Shown here piece after piece: positions 17,728 through 26,279 of a stretch of DNA of 64,000 bases (position 1 is the stretch's first letter; each line of letters starts with the position of its first letter). Origin of the DNA: Parasutterella muris (GTDB taxonomy: Bacteria > Pseudomonadota > Gammaproteobacteria > Burkholderiales > Burkholderiaceae_F); NCBI RefSeq assembly GCF_009767915.1, contig NZ_WSRP01000012.1, positions 1-64,000 of the forward strand, written 5' to 3'. The notes below the pieces were generated by a model. The model was not told the origin of the DNA, searched no databases, and saw only the letters and a program-made list of their open reading frames with translations. The position numbers were made by a program, and so were the translations under genes.

Positions 17728-18244
17728 ATGGACCAAGTTATCACCCAAAGGAACATTAGAACGATATCAAACTATCTCTGTCGGGCAGGGATAGTTTTCG
17801 AAGTATTTCACCACGAACCGGTTTTAACGTGTGAAGAAGGAAAAAATTGCTCAGAACGCCGGAGCGCACTGCTGCAAATCTCTGCTTCTCAGAAACAAGA
17901 AGCGATTTTTTCTTTTTGTCATTCCTCCTGATGATCGTTTCAGCGCAAAAGAAGCTTCTGAGTTTCTCGGATGCGGACATTTATCTTTCGCAGCGGAAGA
18001 AGAGCTTGCGGAGCTGCTCGGAACCTTTCGCGGAGCTGTCTGCTTACTTGGTCTGATCTTTGATAAAGAGCACAAAGTGGAGCTTATCCTCGACGAAAAG
18101 ATCCTTAACTGCGATTTCATCAATTGCCATCCGTGCACTAATGATCAAAGCTGGGAAATCTCAATGAAAGAGATCACGGATCATTTACTGCCGAGTTTAG
18201 GGTACTCCTACAGAGTCTTTAAAAAATCAGATCCTTTCGCTTAA
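17728..18244 (+). pseudogene. ProX/YbaK-type aminoacyl-tRNA deacylase, frameshifted
   Basis: Two frames together encode one protein of the YbaK/ProX editing family, which hydrolyses mischarged Ala-tRNA(Pro) or similar. The 5' frame (from ATG 17728) gives ISNYLCRAGIVFEVFHHEPVLTCEE. The family continues in a second frame with KIAQNAGAHCCKSLLLRNKK, FAAEEELAELLGTFRGAVCLLGL, KVELILDEKIL and INCHPCTNDQSWEIS. The switch lies near 17838-17850, beside a G-G-A6 run; one extra base there restores the family order. It is a +1-type change without a recognised slippery motif, so a genuine frameshift or sequencing error is more likely than programmed recoding. The 3' end overlaps the convergent sensor gene by 18 bases. 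Confidence 0.75.
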
Positions 18245-19660
18245 AACGTAGATTTCTCGTTTTTCCGAGCCGATATAGGACTGAGATTTAAAGAGCAGGA
18301 ACTCCTTACCTGTTGCGGTTTCTTTCAGTTTCACGAGATCGCTGCCCGAGCGTTCGCTGCCTGAATCTTCCAACTCAAATTTTGTTCTCAACAAGCGTTT
18401 GAACGAAGTCCCTATATTGATAGAACCGAACTGTTCCACTGCCCTTTCGCTCGCAAGGCGGATAAATCCGTTGGAGTCCGTGATAACAATCGATTGCGGA
18501 CTTGACATGATGATCTGCCGCAGGAACTTCGCATCATCACGAGTCAGCTCTAACTCTCGAGACAGACTCGAGGAAGAATGATCCTTAAGCTCTTTAATTT
18601 CGCTCTGATGGCTCTGAACTTTCCCTAAAAGCCGACAAAATGCCTTCTGAAGCTCTACGAGTTCAAGCGGGGTCTGGACTTTTTCGCTTGGGGTAGGTAC
18701 CGCTCTTCCCTCTCTGACTTGCAGCATAAGGCGCGACACATTATCCGTCAGCGGCTTACACGCAAATCTTGCCATCATGAAGGAAAAAAGCAGGAGGAAT
18801 AAGAAGATCAGCAGATTGGTCGCAATTAAAGAAAGCACCATAGTTTCACGATCTTCCGCACGTTTGAATATACCAACCACCCAGTCCAATCCTTCGATAG
18901 GTGCGATCACCCCGACTAGATTCGAACCGCTCGGACGGTTAACTTTAGAAACAACTTTAGGCCCTTCTAAATATTTTCGGATCTCTTCTCGGGGCATGAT
19001 GGCATCCTTGTAATCCGATCTGTCATTTGCGTAAATCGGCATCCCTTTACTATCAAGGATCCAAACGACGCAATCCTTCAAACCGAGTCCGGCAACCACC
19101 TCATCGTAAAGCGCCCGAAGATTCAGAGCGGACACCGCGTAACCAACAACCGTTCCCTTTTCATTCACCGCAGGCGACATGATGTTTACGATCGGACCTG
19201 ACGCAGCGCCTACCGCCTGAATAACGTCAGAGACGATTGGGAAATCCTGCCCGTTTACCAGTTTCCAATGTTCCCGCTGAGTATGGTCAACACCAATATT
19301 GCTCTCACCCTTCGGATTTCTGGGCGGGTCAAAGGCAACCGTCACTCCTTCGGGGCTGTCAAAATGCACATTGGAGAAATATGGGAGCGCATCTCTCAGA
19401 CCAATCAGGATTTTATTGAGACGATAATGATTTTGCTGACCTTCTAAGGCATAAACATTGGCCGCCATGGTCACAAGACCTTTTGCGGCCAGCACTCTAC
19501 CCTTAACGTTATTGCTGAGGGCAGAGGCGTCCTCCACAAGCAGCGTATTTTCTCTTTCAATCTCCTGTTCAATCATCATGTACTGCGTGTATGTCAGTAC
19601 AAGCAGCGGCAGCGAAAGTGTGACTGCCATTAAATAGAACAGATATGTCCGAAAACGCAT
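18227..19660 (-). CDS. Cache/PAS sensor protein without output domain
   Basis: The 477-residue membrane protein starts with a transmembrane helix (about 5-27). It then has a periplasmic double-Cache-like domain (about 30-275; motifs YFSNVHFDSPEG, FDPPRN, VVGYAVSALNLRALYDEV and VVWILDSKG), a second membrane helix (about 280-300), a HAMP-like stretch, a helical linker (KVQSHQSEIKELKDH) and a PAS-like domain (about 385-470; IIMSSPQSIVITDSNGFIRLAS). It ends there: no histidine kinase, GGDEF, EAL or methyl-accepting domain. It probably passes a small-molecule signal to a partner, or is a truncated sensor. The ligand is unknown. Confidence 0.75.
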   Translation of the reverse strand: MRFRTYLFYLMAVTLSLPLLVLTYTQYMMIEQEIERENTLLVEDASALSNNVKGRVLAAKGLVTMAANVYALEGQQNHYRLNKILIGLRDALPYFSNVHFDSPEGVTVAFDPPRNPKGESNIGVDHTQREHWKLVNGQDFPIVSDVIQAVGAASGPIVNIMSPAVNEKGTVVGYAVSALNLRALYDEVVAGLGLKDCVVWILDSKGMPIYANDRSDYKDAIMPREEIRKYLEGPKVVSKVNRPSGSNLVGVIAPIEGLDWVVGIFKRAEDRETMVLSLIATNLLIFLFLLLFSFMMARFACKPLTDNVSRLMLQVREGRAVPTPSEKVQTPLELVELQKAFCRLLGKVQSHQSEIKELKDHSSSSLSRELELTRDDAKFLRQIIMSSPQSIVITDSNGFIRLASERAVEQFGSINIGTSFKRLLRTKFELEDSGSERSGSDLVKLKETATGKEFLLFKSQSYIGSEKREIYVLSERI

Positions 19661-19846
19661 TCTTTTTTGATTAAGAAATTAGAAGGAACTCCGGCTATTG
19701 TATTTGAATTTATGTTCAAGTAAGCTACTGCGGATTCTTTCCTAAGTCCAATGCTCGTATTGGGAAATCTATAGATAAATTCGGCTGACGAGGTCACGCT
19801 GCCGCCTCATTAGTCGAAAGTGCAGCACACATATATTGAGGAAAAA

Positions 19847-21046
19847 ATGTCACACGCGAGCATTGGAAAATTTAAAAAAAGGGAAATTTTCGAACTGACA
19901 GACGGTACGCACCGACTCGAGAAGAATCTCTATATTAGAGTACGGGCCAACGGGAAGTACCGGAATTACTTTTTCAGATATTTGGATCAAAGCGGAAAAG
20001 TTAGGGACATGGCTCTTGGAAGCGCCTCCAAAACTCCCATCATCGAAGTAAAACAAAAAGCATATTTTTTCCGAACACTCCTTTCGGTCGCCGGACAAAA
20101 TCCGTCTGATGAGCCCAGAAAAAGGCCGCTTTTTAAAGACTATTCCATGCAAGTCATTGAGCTGCTTGCCGGAGTCAAACTCTGGAAAAATCCGAGTCAG
20201 CTGTCCTCCTGGAAGTCTTCTATAGCCAATTACTGCAATCCTTTTATTGGGGAAAAATTTGTCGACGAAATCACTAAAAACGACGTTTTAAAAATCCTTC
20301 ATCCCATATGGATCGAAAAGACAATGACGGCGAGTCGATTAAGGGGAAGATTAGAGAAAATTTTCAGTTATGCGATTCATGACGGCTTGTATTCCGGAGC
20401 AAATCCTGCTTCATGGCGCGGAAATTTAGACATGTTTCTGCCCTCTCCCAGGAAGTGCACCGAGCAGAAACATTTTTCATCCCTAAGCTTTAGCGACTTA
20501 AGAGCTCTTATTCCGAAGCTGATGGACTCTGAAGCGACGGCAGCAAAAGCGCTCCTTTTTGGCGTATTGACAGCGACTCGATCCGTAGAATTCACTCAGG
20601 CGCACTGGAATGAGATTTCATGGAAAGATCAAGTTTGGATATGTCCGGCTTCCAGGCGCAAAGACGGGAAACTTGAGCCTTTTCGAGTCCCACTGTCAAA
20701 ACAGGCGTGTGCGATTCTAATAAGTCTGAAGAAAGGTTCTAAAGGCTGTTTTATATTTTCAGTAGATGGCAAATCACCGATACGGCGGGAGACTCCGCGA
20801 AAATTTTTGCGAACTTCACTTGGACTAAGCAGTACCATGCACGGCATGCGATCTACTTTTAGGGATTGGTGCGCTGAAAATAATATTGATGCGACAACGG
20901 CTGAGAAATGTCTCATGCACTCGACCGGCAATGAAACAGTTTCTGCTTATCAAAGAAGCGATTTACTTGAACAGCGCCGAGCCATCCTGCAGCAATGGGC
21001 TGATGCTCTATTCGAGAGCGAAGAAACAACAGAAAGAAAAAGCTGA
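19847..21046 (+). CDS. Tyrosine recombinase (P4-type integrase)
   Basis: The 399-residue integrase has an N-terminal DUF4102-like arm-binding region (about 10-90), a core-binding helical domain (about 95-200) and a catalytic domain. The catalytic set is visible: Arg245 (TATRSVEF), His332 and Arg335 (MHGMRSTF), His358 (LMHSTGNE) and nucleophile Tyr368 (SAYQRS). The start at 19847 follows GAGGAAAAA; an upstream in-frame ATG at 19820 lacks this. Such integrases usually lie beside a tRNA-borne attachment site. None is seen here, and the flanking genes (sensor, porins) show no other prophage or island functions, so it may be a remnant or the edge of an old island. Confidence 0.88.
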   Translation: MSHASIGKFKKREIFELTDGTHRLEKNLYIRVRANGKYRNYFFRYLDQSGKVRDMALGSASKTPIIEVKQKAYFFRTLLSVAGQNPSDEPRKRPLFKDYSMQVIELLAGVKLWKNPSQLSSWKSSIANYCNPFIGEKFVDEITKNDVLKILHPIWIEKTMTASRLRGRLEKIFSYAIHDGLYSGANPASWRGNLDMFLPSPRKCTEQKHFSSLSFSDLRALIPKLMDSEATAAKALLFGVLTATRSVEFTQAHWNEISWKDQVWICPASRRKDGKLEPFRVPLSKQACAILISLKKGSKGCFIFSVDGKSPIRRETPRKFLRTSLGLSSTMHGMRSTFRDWCAENNIDATTAEKCLMHSTGNETVSAYQRSDLLEQRRAILQQWADALFESEETTERKS

Positions 21047-21179
21047 TTTGTTGTAAAACAACAACGAAATATTGATTTACCATATCTTATATCAATTAAA
21101 AGTGTCGTATTTGCGCAAATACAACAGTTTTTGTTGCTCTTGCGTCACTTTTTTATCACAATGGCATTGCAGATGATTC

Positions 21180-21235
21180 TTGCTAGGAATTTGAACTTTC
21201 TGCAAGTTTTTAACTTCAATTGGAGTATTTCTCAA
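21180..21235 (+). repeat. Conserved porin leader, copy 1
   Basis: This is the 5' untranslated block (TTGCTAGGAATTTGAAC, CTTTCTGCAAGTTTTTAAC, TTCAATTGGAGTATTTCT). It is shared almost identically with the four minus-strand porins and contains the GGAG ribosome site. Confidence 0.85.
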
Positions 21236-22303
21236 ATGAAAAAAACACTTTTAGCGATGGGCGTCCTCGGCGCTTTCTCCTCTCTGGCTTTTGCCGCTTC
21301 CAACGTAACACTGTACGGCCTCATCGAAGAAGGCGTTGTTGTTTCCAAGGCTAAACACAAAGACACAATTGTCGACCTGAAAGCCGGCTTTGACTCTGGC
21401 AACCGCTGGGGTATTAAAGGTGTTGAAGAACTCGGCAACGGTTATTCCGTTGGCTTCATCCTTGAACAGGGATTCAATGCAGACGACGGCAGTGAAGGTG
21501 TTGCTGGAAAAGCCTTCAATCGTGAATCTATCCTTTATGTTAACGGCGGATTTGGTTCTGTCGCCTTCGGTCGTACTGGTGGTTTAGCTTTCGCTCAGAG
21601 CAGAGCAATTCTCTCCGGTTGGGTCTTCGGCACAGGTTACGGCTCTGGCGCTTGGAATGCAATTGACTTCGTTGCCAAGCGTATGAACAACGTTGTTTCC
21701 TACGCCTCTCCGTCCTTTGGCGGCGTCACCATTCACGCCATGTACTCTAACAGCGGCTCCAACGAATTAGCCGTTGACGACAAGAACAAATGGTCAAAGA
21801 ACGGCCACTACTATGGTATTGGTGCCAAGTATGCTAACGGCCCGATTCTTTCTTCTTTAATCTTTGAAGCTACACAGAATAAGAACTCCCTCGAAGTTGA
21901 TGGTAAGGAACAAATTACAAACCACAATCCGAAATATGGCATCAACTACGGCCTGTCTTGGGACTTCGGTGCGGTTACTCCGATGTTCGCTTATCAGTAT
22001 GTTTGGCAGGATCAGGGCAACAAAGACCATCAGTTCGGTCTGAGCGCCAAGATTAACGCCGGCGGCGGTGCAATCAAAGTTGGTGCCCGCTACACCTTCG
22101 GTAAGAATGACGGCGCAGCTGCTGGAACAGAAGATAAACATAACGCCTGGCTTGTTGGCGCTGCTTATGAATACCCGCTGAGCAAGCGTACGATGATCAA
22201 GTCTTACGCTGGTTATGCTGACGGCGGAAAGGCCTGGAAGGACACAGCTGATACAAAATACAATGGCTATCAGGTTTATCTTGGCCTCTGCCACAAGTTC
22301 TAA
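21236..22303 (+). CDS. Gram-negative porin 1
   Basis: The 355-residue outer-membrane beta-barrel has signal peptide MKKTLLAMGVLGAFSSLAFA, first strand ASNVTLYGLIEEGVVV and the conserved RWGIKGVEELGNGYSVGFILEQGF and VNGGFGSVAFGRTGG segments. It ends in a C-terminal aromatic residue (CHKF), as needed for BAM-dependent insertion. An open frame begins at 21131, but the signal peptide starts at 21236. It is the only plus-strand member of a five-porin cluster and points toward the other four. It is closest to porins 4 and 5 in its signal peptide. It probably gives diffusion of small solutes; the substrate is unknown. Confidence 0.9.
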   Translation: MKKTLLAMGVLGAFSSLAFAASNVTLYGLIEEGVVVSKAKHKDTIVDLKAGFDSGNRWGIKGVEELGNGYSVGFILEQGFNADDGSEGVAGKAFNRESILYVNGGFGSVAFGRTGGLAFAQSRAILSGWVFGTGYGSGAWNAIDFVAKRMNNVVSYASPSFGGVTIHAMYSNSGSNELAVDDKNKWSKNGHYYGIGAKYANGPILSSLIFEATQNKNSLEVDGKEQITNHNPKYGINYGLSWDFGAVTPMFAYQYVWQDQGNKDHQFGLSAKINAGGGAIKVGARYTFGKNDGAAAGTEDKHNAWLVGAAYEYPLSKRTMIKSYAGYADGGKAWKDTADTKYNGYQVYLGLCHKF

Positions 22304-22333
22304 TCTAACTACTTGTTAGTTTGGGTATTTCTT

Positions 22334-22353
22334 GGGCCTCCTTCGGGAGGTCC
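22334..22353 (+). terminator. Porin 1 terminator hairpin
   Basis: GGGCCTCC pairs with GGAGGTCC around a UUCG tetraloop. It is followed by only a short T stretch and sits inside a wider GGGTATT / AATACCC pairing. It has the same core as the terminators of the other porins. Confidence 0.75.
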
Positions 22354-22505
22354 TTGCATTTGAATACCCAGAGTTCTTTTATCGGATCAAAAACATTAAG
22401 TATCTATCCTTGTTGAGAAGGATGGAGATAACAATCCCACGATTAAGAAAATTCCTTAACCTCATGGTCTATTAATCGTCAATAACATTTTATAAGGTAA
22501 AAAAA

Positions 22506-22524
22506 GACCTCCCGAAGGAGGCCC
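22506..22524 (-). terminator. Porin 2 terminator
   Basis: Read leftward, GGGCCTCC-TTCG-GGAGGTC is followed by a run of T residues, about 28 bases past the porin 2 stop. Confidence 0.85.
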
Positions 22525-22551
22525 TAACATCTAAATTAGCTTAAAGCTAGA

Positions 22552-23664
22552 TTAGAAGTTGTGTGTCATACCAACAGAGAAGACATAACCGTCGAAGTTA
22601 GCAGTCTTAAGTCCGTCTCCAGAGGCTTTAATCTTCTTCAGGTTGTCAGAAGAATAACCCTTGTCGCCGTCAGCCCAGCTGGCGAAGCCCCAAACTGTTG
22701 TACGCTTGCTCAGAGGATATTCATAGGCTGCGCTGATGGAGAGAGAGCGATATTTGTCTTCACCGGTAAGATCCTGGAATTTGGAAGTTTCGTTCTTACC
22801 GAGGAGGTACTTAACACCAGCCTTAACTGTACCGCCGGCTACCGGGGCAGCTGCAGACACGCCGAAGACGTGCTGTTTGTACTGTGTATCCTGCCATGCA
22901 TACTGGTAAGCGAACTGCGGAGTGATAGCACCGAAGTTGTATCCAAGACCAAGGTTGACGTTGTAAGCTGTTTCGCCGTTGCCGCCCTTGTTGTCTGCAG
23001 ATTCAAAAATAAGGGTGTTGCGGTAACCGCCGAGCTGATATGCAAGACCTAAGCCATAGTAGTGGTCGTTTCTAGCCCATTCAGCTGTATCTGTGCTTGT
23101 ACCATTAGAGTACATAGCATGAACGGTCATACCGGCAAAGCTCGGAGAGACATAAGCAATAGCGTTGTTAGCGCGTCCGTTATTCTTCATGAAGGAAGTC
23201 AGTGTGCCCTGTGTCTGGTAGCTTGTTCCCAGTGCCCATCCGGAGAGGATGCTATTAGACTGAGCGCCGTTAGCCAGAGTACCTAAGCGGCCGAAACCGA
23301 TCTGGCCGAAACCGCCGTTGATGTAGAGCTTAGATTCACGGGAGAAAGCGCCGTTCATCTTCTGAGCGCCACTACCGTCGTCACTGTTGAAGCCGTCTTC
23401 AAGGATGAAGCCGACAGCGTATCCGTTGCCGAGTTCTTCAACGCCTTTGATACCCCAACGGGAGCCGTTGCGGAAGCCGGACTGCATGTCGACAACGTTC
23501 TTAGCTGCCGCTGTAGTTTTACCGTCTTTTGTTACTGCAGCTGCACCGCCGTCATGAGTAAAAACAGCAGAGGTATCAATAACACCGTAGAGAGTGACGT
23601 TGGAAGCAGCAAAGGCGACACCGGAAGCGCCCATAACAGCTAAAGCTAAAAGTGTTTTTTTCAT
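22552..23664 (-). CDS. Gram-negative porin 2
   Basis: The 370-residue paralogue has signal peptide MKKTLLALAVMGASGVAFA, then ASNVTLYGVIDTSAVF, RWGIKGVEELGNGYAVGFILEDGFNSDDG and the C-terminal VGMTHNF. Compared with porins 4 and 5 it has an insertion in the first loop (KDGKTTAAAKNVV) and different later loops. It is convergent with porin 1 and carries its own leader and terminator, so it is probably transcribed alone. Confidence 0.9.
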   Translation of the reverse strand: MKKTLLALAVMGASGVAFAASNVTLYGVIDTSAVFTHDGGAAAVTKDGKTTAAAKNVVDMQSGFRNGSRWGIKGVEELGNGYAVGFILEDGFNSDDGSGAQKMNGAFSRESKLYINGGFGQIGFGRLGTLANGAQSNSILSGWALGTSYQTQGTLTSFMKNNGRANNAIAYVSPSFAGMTVHAMYSNGTSTDTAEWARNDHYYGLGLAYQLGGYRNTLIFESADNKGGNGETAYNVNLGLGYNFGAITPQFAYQYAWQDTQYKQHVFGVSAAAPVAGGTVKAGVKYLLGKNETSKFQDLTGEDKYRSLSISAAYEYPLSKRTTVWGFASWADGDKGYSSDNLKKIKASGDGLKTANFDGYVFSVGMTHNF

Positions 23665-23721
23665 TTTAGAAATACTCCAATTGAAGTTAATAAACTTGCA
23701 GAAAGTTCAAATTCCTAGCAA
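23665..23721 (-). repeat. Conserved porin leader, copy 2
   Basis: The minus-strand copy of the porin 5' leader has TTTATTAAC in place of TTTTTAAC and TCTAAAATG at the start codon. Confidence 0.8.
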
Positions 23722-23746
23722 CAATTGAAGGCACTCAAAATGTAAA

Positions 23747-23764
23747 GGCCTCCCGAGGGAGGCC
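23747..23764 (-). terminator. Porin 3 terminator
   Basis: GGCCTCC-CGAG-GGAGGCC is followed leftward by TTTACATTTTG. It lies 27 bases past the porin 3 stop and just upstream of the porin 2 leader. Confidence 0.8.
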
Positions 23765-23791
23765 AATATTTGAACTAATTTTTTTGCAAGA

Positions 23792-24952
23792 TTAGAACTT
23801 GTGGACCAAGCCAGTCCCTACAGTCCAACCATTGAACTTACCGTTTTCTACATCTTTGTAGAGCTTAGCTCCGTCTGAGTAACCAGCAAAACCATAGAAG
23901 TAAGTACGTTTGCTCAGCGGATAGCTGTAACCAGCGTCAATATTCCAAGCTCTGTACTTCGTGTCAGCGCCAATAGCATTAGCGATATGCTTGAAGTCTC
24001 CATCGAGCTTGCCCAATAAGTAACGGGCACCCAATTTAGCAGTGCCTCCTGCTAAAGGTGCAGAGGCACTCAGACCAAAGGCATGTTGAGAATACACATC
24101 AGATTCCCAAGCATACTGATAGATACCCATGGCAGTTACAATACCGAAATTGTATGCGCCACCGGCAGTAACACTGTAAGCAGTCTTACGGTCCTCAAAA
24201 TTCGCTTTAACAGCATCCAGCTTTTTCAGATCATCACCTTCGATCAGATCAAGTCCGAGGGTCTTAAGATAAGAATTAATTCCAGTGCCGATCCCCTTTT
24301 TTCCGCCTGTACCCTTCCCATCAAGGGCCTCAAAAATTACAGAGGCAGTTGCTGCATTACCCGCATATTTCAAACCTAAGCCGTAATAGTGTCTATTTTT
24401 AGACCATTTTTCGTTATCGGCGGAAGTACCATTAGAGTACATCGCATGAACAGTAACACCTCCAAAGGAAGGAGATACATAGGCAATAGCATTGTTCACA
24501 CGGCCATTGCCTTTAGCGAAACTTGTCCAGCTGCCCTGATCTTCATAAGAGGTGCCAAAAGCCCAACCTGTGAGGATGTTGTTGGACTGAGCGCCGCCTG
24601 CAAGGCTGCCTAAGCGGCCAACTCCGATTTGACCGAAACCTCCGTTGATGTAGAGCTTGGATTCACGAGAGAAGGCTCCGTTCATGTCCTGAGCGCCGCT
24701 ACCATCATCACTGTTGAAACCATCTTCAAGGATGAAGCCGACAGCGTAACCGTTGCCGAGTTCTTCAACACCCTTGATGCCCCAGCGGGAACCAGAGTCG
24801 AAACCGCTCTTCATCTGAACTTTAGTAGTGTTGTGTTTTACCTTGGAAACGACAACACTTGTATCGATAACGCCATAAAGGCTAACATTGGAAGCAGCAA
24901 AGGCAACACTAGATGCACCCATGACAGCTAAAGCTAAAAGTGTTTTTTTCAT
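23792..24952 (-). CDS. Gram-negative porin 3
   Basis: At 386 residues this is the longest of the five. The signal peptide (MKKTLLALAVMGASSVAFA) and FILEDGFNSDDGSGAQ are nearly identical to porin 2, so these two form a subgroup. A long central loop insertion (about residues 215-250, with GTGGKKGIGTGINSYLKT) distinguishes it and would alter the extracellular face or the eyelet. It ends in LVHKF. It has its own leader and terminator. Confidence 0.9.
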   Translation of the reverse strand: MKKTLLALAVMGASSVAFAASNVSLYGVIDTSVVVSKVKHNTTKVQMKSGFDSGSRWGIKGVEELGNGYAVGFILEDGFNSDDGSGAQDMNGAFSRESKLYINGGFGQIGVGRLGSLAGGAQSNNILTGWAFGTSYEDQGSWTSFAKGNGRVNNAIAYVSPSFGGVTVHAMYSNGTSADNEKWSKNRHYYGLGLKYAGNAATASVIFEALDGKGTGGKKGIGTGINSYLKTLGLDLIEGDDLKKLDAVKANFEDRKTAYSVTAGGAYNFGIVTAMGIYQYAWESDVYSQHAFGLSASAPLAGGTAKLGARYLLGKLDGDFKHIANAIGADTKYRAWNIDAGYSYPLSKRTYFYGFAGYSDGAKLYKDVENGKFNGWTVGTGLVHKF

Positions 24953-25009
24953 TTGAGAAATACTCCAATTGAAGTTAATAAACTTGCAGAAAGTTCAAAT
25001 TCCTAGCAA
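24953..25009 (-). repeat. Conserved porin leader, copy 3
   Basis: This minus-strand copy of the porin leader is almost identical to copy 2. Confidence 0.8.
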
Positions 25010-25035
25010 CAATTGATGAACCTCAAAATGCAAAA

Positions 25036-25052
25036 GGCCTCCCGAAGGAGGC
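25036..25052 (-). terminator. Porin 4 terminator
   Basis: GCCTCC-CGAA-GGAGGC is followed leftward by TTTTG, about 32 bases past the porin 4 stop. Confidence 0.8.
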
Positions 25053-25084
25053 ACAAGGTCAATCTAAGTTAAACAAAACTCAGA

Positions 25085-26149
25085 TTAGAAGCTGTGACGC
25101 AGACCAAGGTAGACCTGATAGCCGTTGTAGACGACATTCTCTGTATCTTTCCATGCCTTAGAGCCGTCAGCATAACCAGCGAAAGCTTTGACAGCAGTAC
25201 GCTTGCTGAGAGGATAAACGTAAGCTGCAGCAACGTTCCATGCACGAACCTTGTCGTCGCCTTCTTTGATGCTATCATCATCGCCGAAGAGATAACGGCC
25301 GCCAACCATGAGGTCACCGCCAGCTACGCCGACCTTAGCAGAGAGACCGAACATATTTGTCTTTTTGCCATTATCCTGGTCAGCCCACTGATAAGCAAAC
25401 ATCGGAGTTACTGAACCGAGGTTGTATTCAAAACCAAAGTTAACAACATAAGCTGTATCGCCATTGAGCTTATTGCCTACGAGATTGTTAATACCGCCCT
25501 TGTTATCGACAGCTTCAAAGATTAAGCTGGACTTGATCGCGTGAGCCTGATACTTGGCACCGATACCATAGTAGTGGCTGTTTTTTGACCACTTGTTTGT
25601 GTCATCGCCAATACCATTGGAGTACATGGCATGGAGGCTAAGTCCGGAGAAAGAGGGTGTTGAGTAAGCAACTGCATTGTTGACGCGACTAAAGGAAGTG
25701 CCAATGGCGCTAGTCCAGGAAGCAAGACCAAAACCAGTGCCAAGAGCCCAACCGGTCAGGATAGTATTGGACTGAGCACCTGAAGAAAGTGTACCAGTAC
25801 GGCCGGCACCAAACTTACCAAAACCGCCATTCACATACATGAAGGCTTCACGAGTGAACCCGCTGGAGGTTGTGTAGTTGCCGTTGCTTGTATTGCCGTC
25901 GTCAACGCCAAAACCTTGTTCAAGGATGAAGCCGACGGAATAGCCGTTGCCAAGCTCTTCAACGCCTTTGATACCCCAACGAGAGCCCTGGTCAAAGCTG
26001 GATCTCAGCTGAACTGTTGTGTCCTGATGTTTGGCTTTTTCAACCAAGACACCTTCTTCAATAACGCCATAGAGTGTCACGTTGGAAGCGGCGAAAGCCA
26101 GAGAGGAGAAAGCGCCGAGGACGCCCATCGCTAAAAGTGTTTTTTTCAT
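25085..26149 (-). CDS. Gram-negative porin 4
   Basis: The 354-residue paralogue has signal peptide MKKTLLAMGVLGAFSSLAFA, identical to porins 1 and 5, then ASNVTLYGVIEEGVLV and FILEQGFGVDDG, ending LGLRHSF. Porins 4 and 5 are the most similar pair in the cluster, so they probably arose by recent tandem duplication. A GTG 69 bases upstream opens the same frame but would place the signal peptide internally; the leader with GGAG points to 26149. Confidence 0.9.
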   Translation of the reverse strand: MKKTLLAMGVLGAFSSLAFAASNVTLYGVIEEGVLVEKAKHQDTTVQLRSSFDQGSRWGIKGVEELGNGYSVGFILEQGFGVDDGNTSNGNYTTSSGFTREAFMYVNGGFGKFGAGRTGTLSSGAQSNTILTGWALGTGFGLASWTSAIGTSFSRVNNAVAYSTPSFSGLSLHAMYSNGIGDDTNKWSKNSHYYGIGAKYQAHAIKSSLIFEAVDNKGGINNLVGNKLNGDTAYVVNFGFEYNLGSVTPMFAYQWADQDNGKKTNMFGLSAKVGVAGGDLMVGGRYLFGDDDSIKEGDDKVRAWNVAAAYVYPLSKRTAVKAFAGYADGSKAWKDTENVVYNGYQVYLGLRHSF

Positions 26150-26205
26150 TTGAGAAATACTCCAATTGAAGTTAAAAACTTGCAGAAAGTTCAAATTCCT
26201 AGCAA
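26150..26205 (-). repeat. Conserved porin leader, copy 4
   Basis: The leader copy reads TTGCTAGGAATTTGAAC through TTGGAGTATTTCTCAA, matching copies 1 and 5. Confidence 0.8.
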
Positions 26206-26230
26206 CAATTGAAGACACTCAAAATGTAAA

Positions 26231-26248
26231 GGCCTCCCGAAGGAGGCC
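26231..26248 (-). terminator. Porin 5 terminator
   Basis: GGCCTCC-CGAA-GGAGGCC is followed leftward by TTTACATTTTG, about 32 bases past the porin 5 stop. Confidence 0.8.
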
Positions 26249-26279
26249 CAAGATCAATCCAAGTTAAACCAAACTCAGA

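Noticed and set aside
17838-17850. Programmed frameshifting in the ProX-like gene
   Set aside because: Joining the frames needs a +1-type shift, and no known +1 slippery or release-factor-type motif is present; a base insertion in the GG-A6 run is simpler.
19661-19846. tRNA gene or attachment site next to the integrase
   Set aside because: No cloverleaf-like sequence or clear direct repeat was visible in the flanks read by eye.
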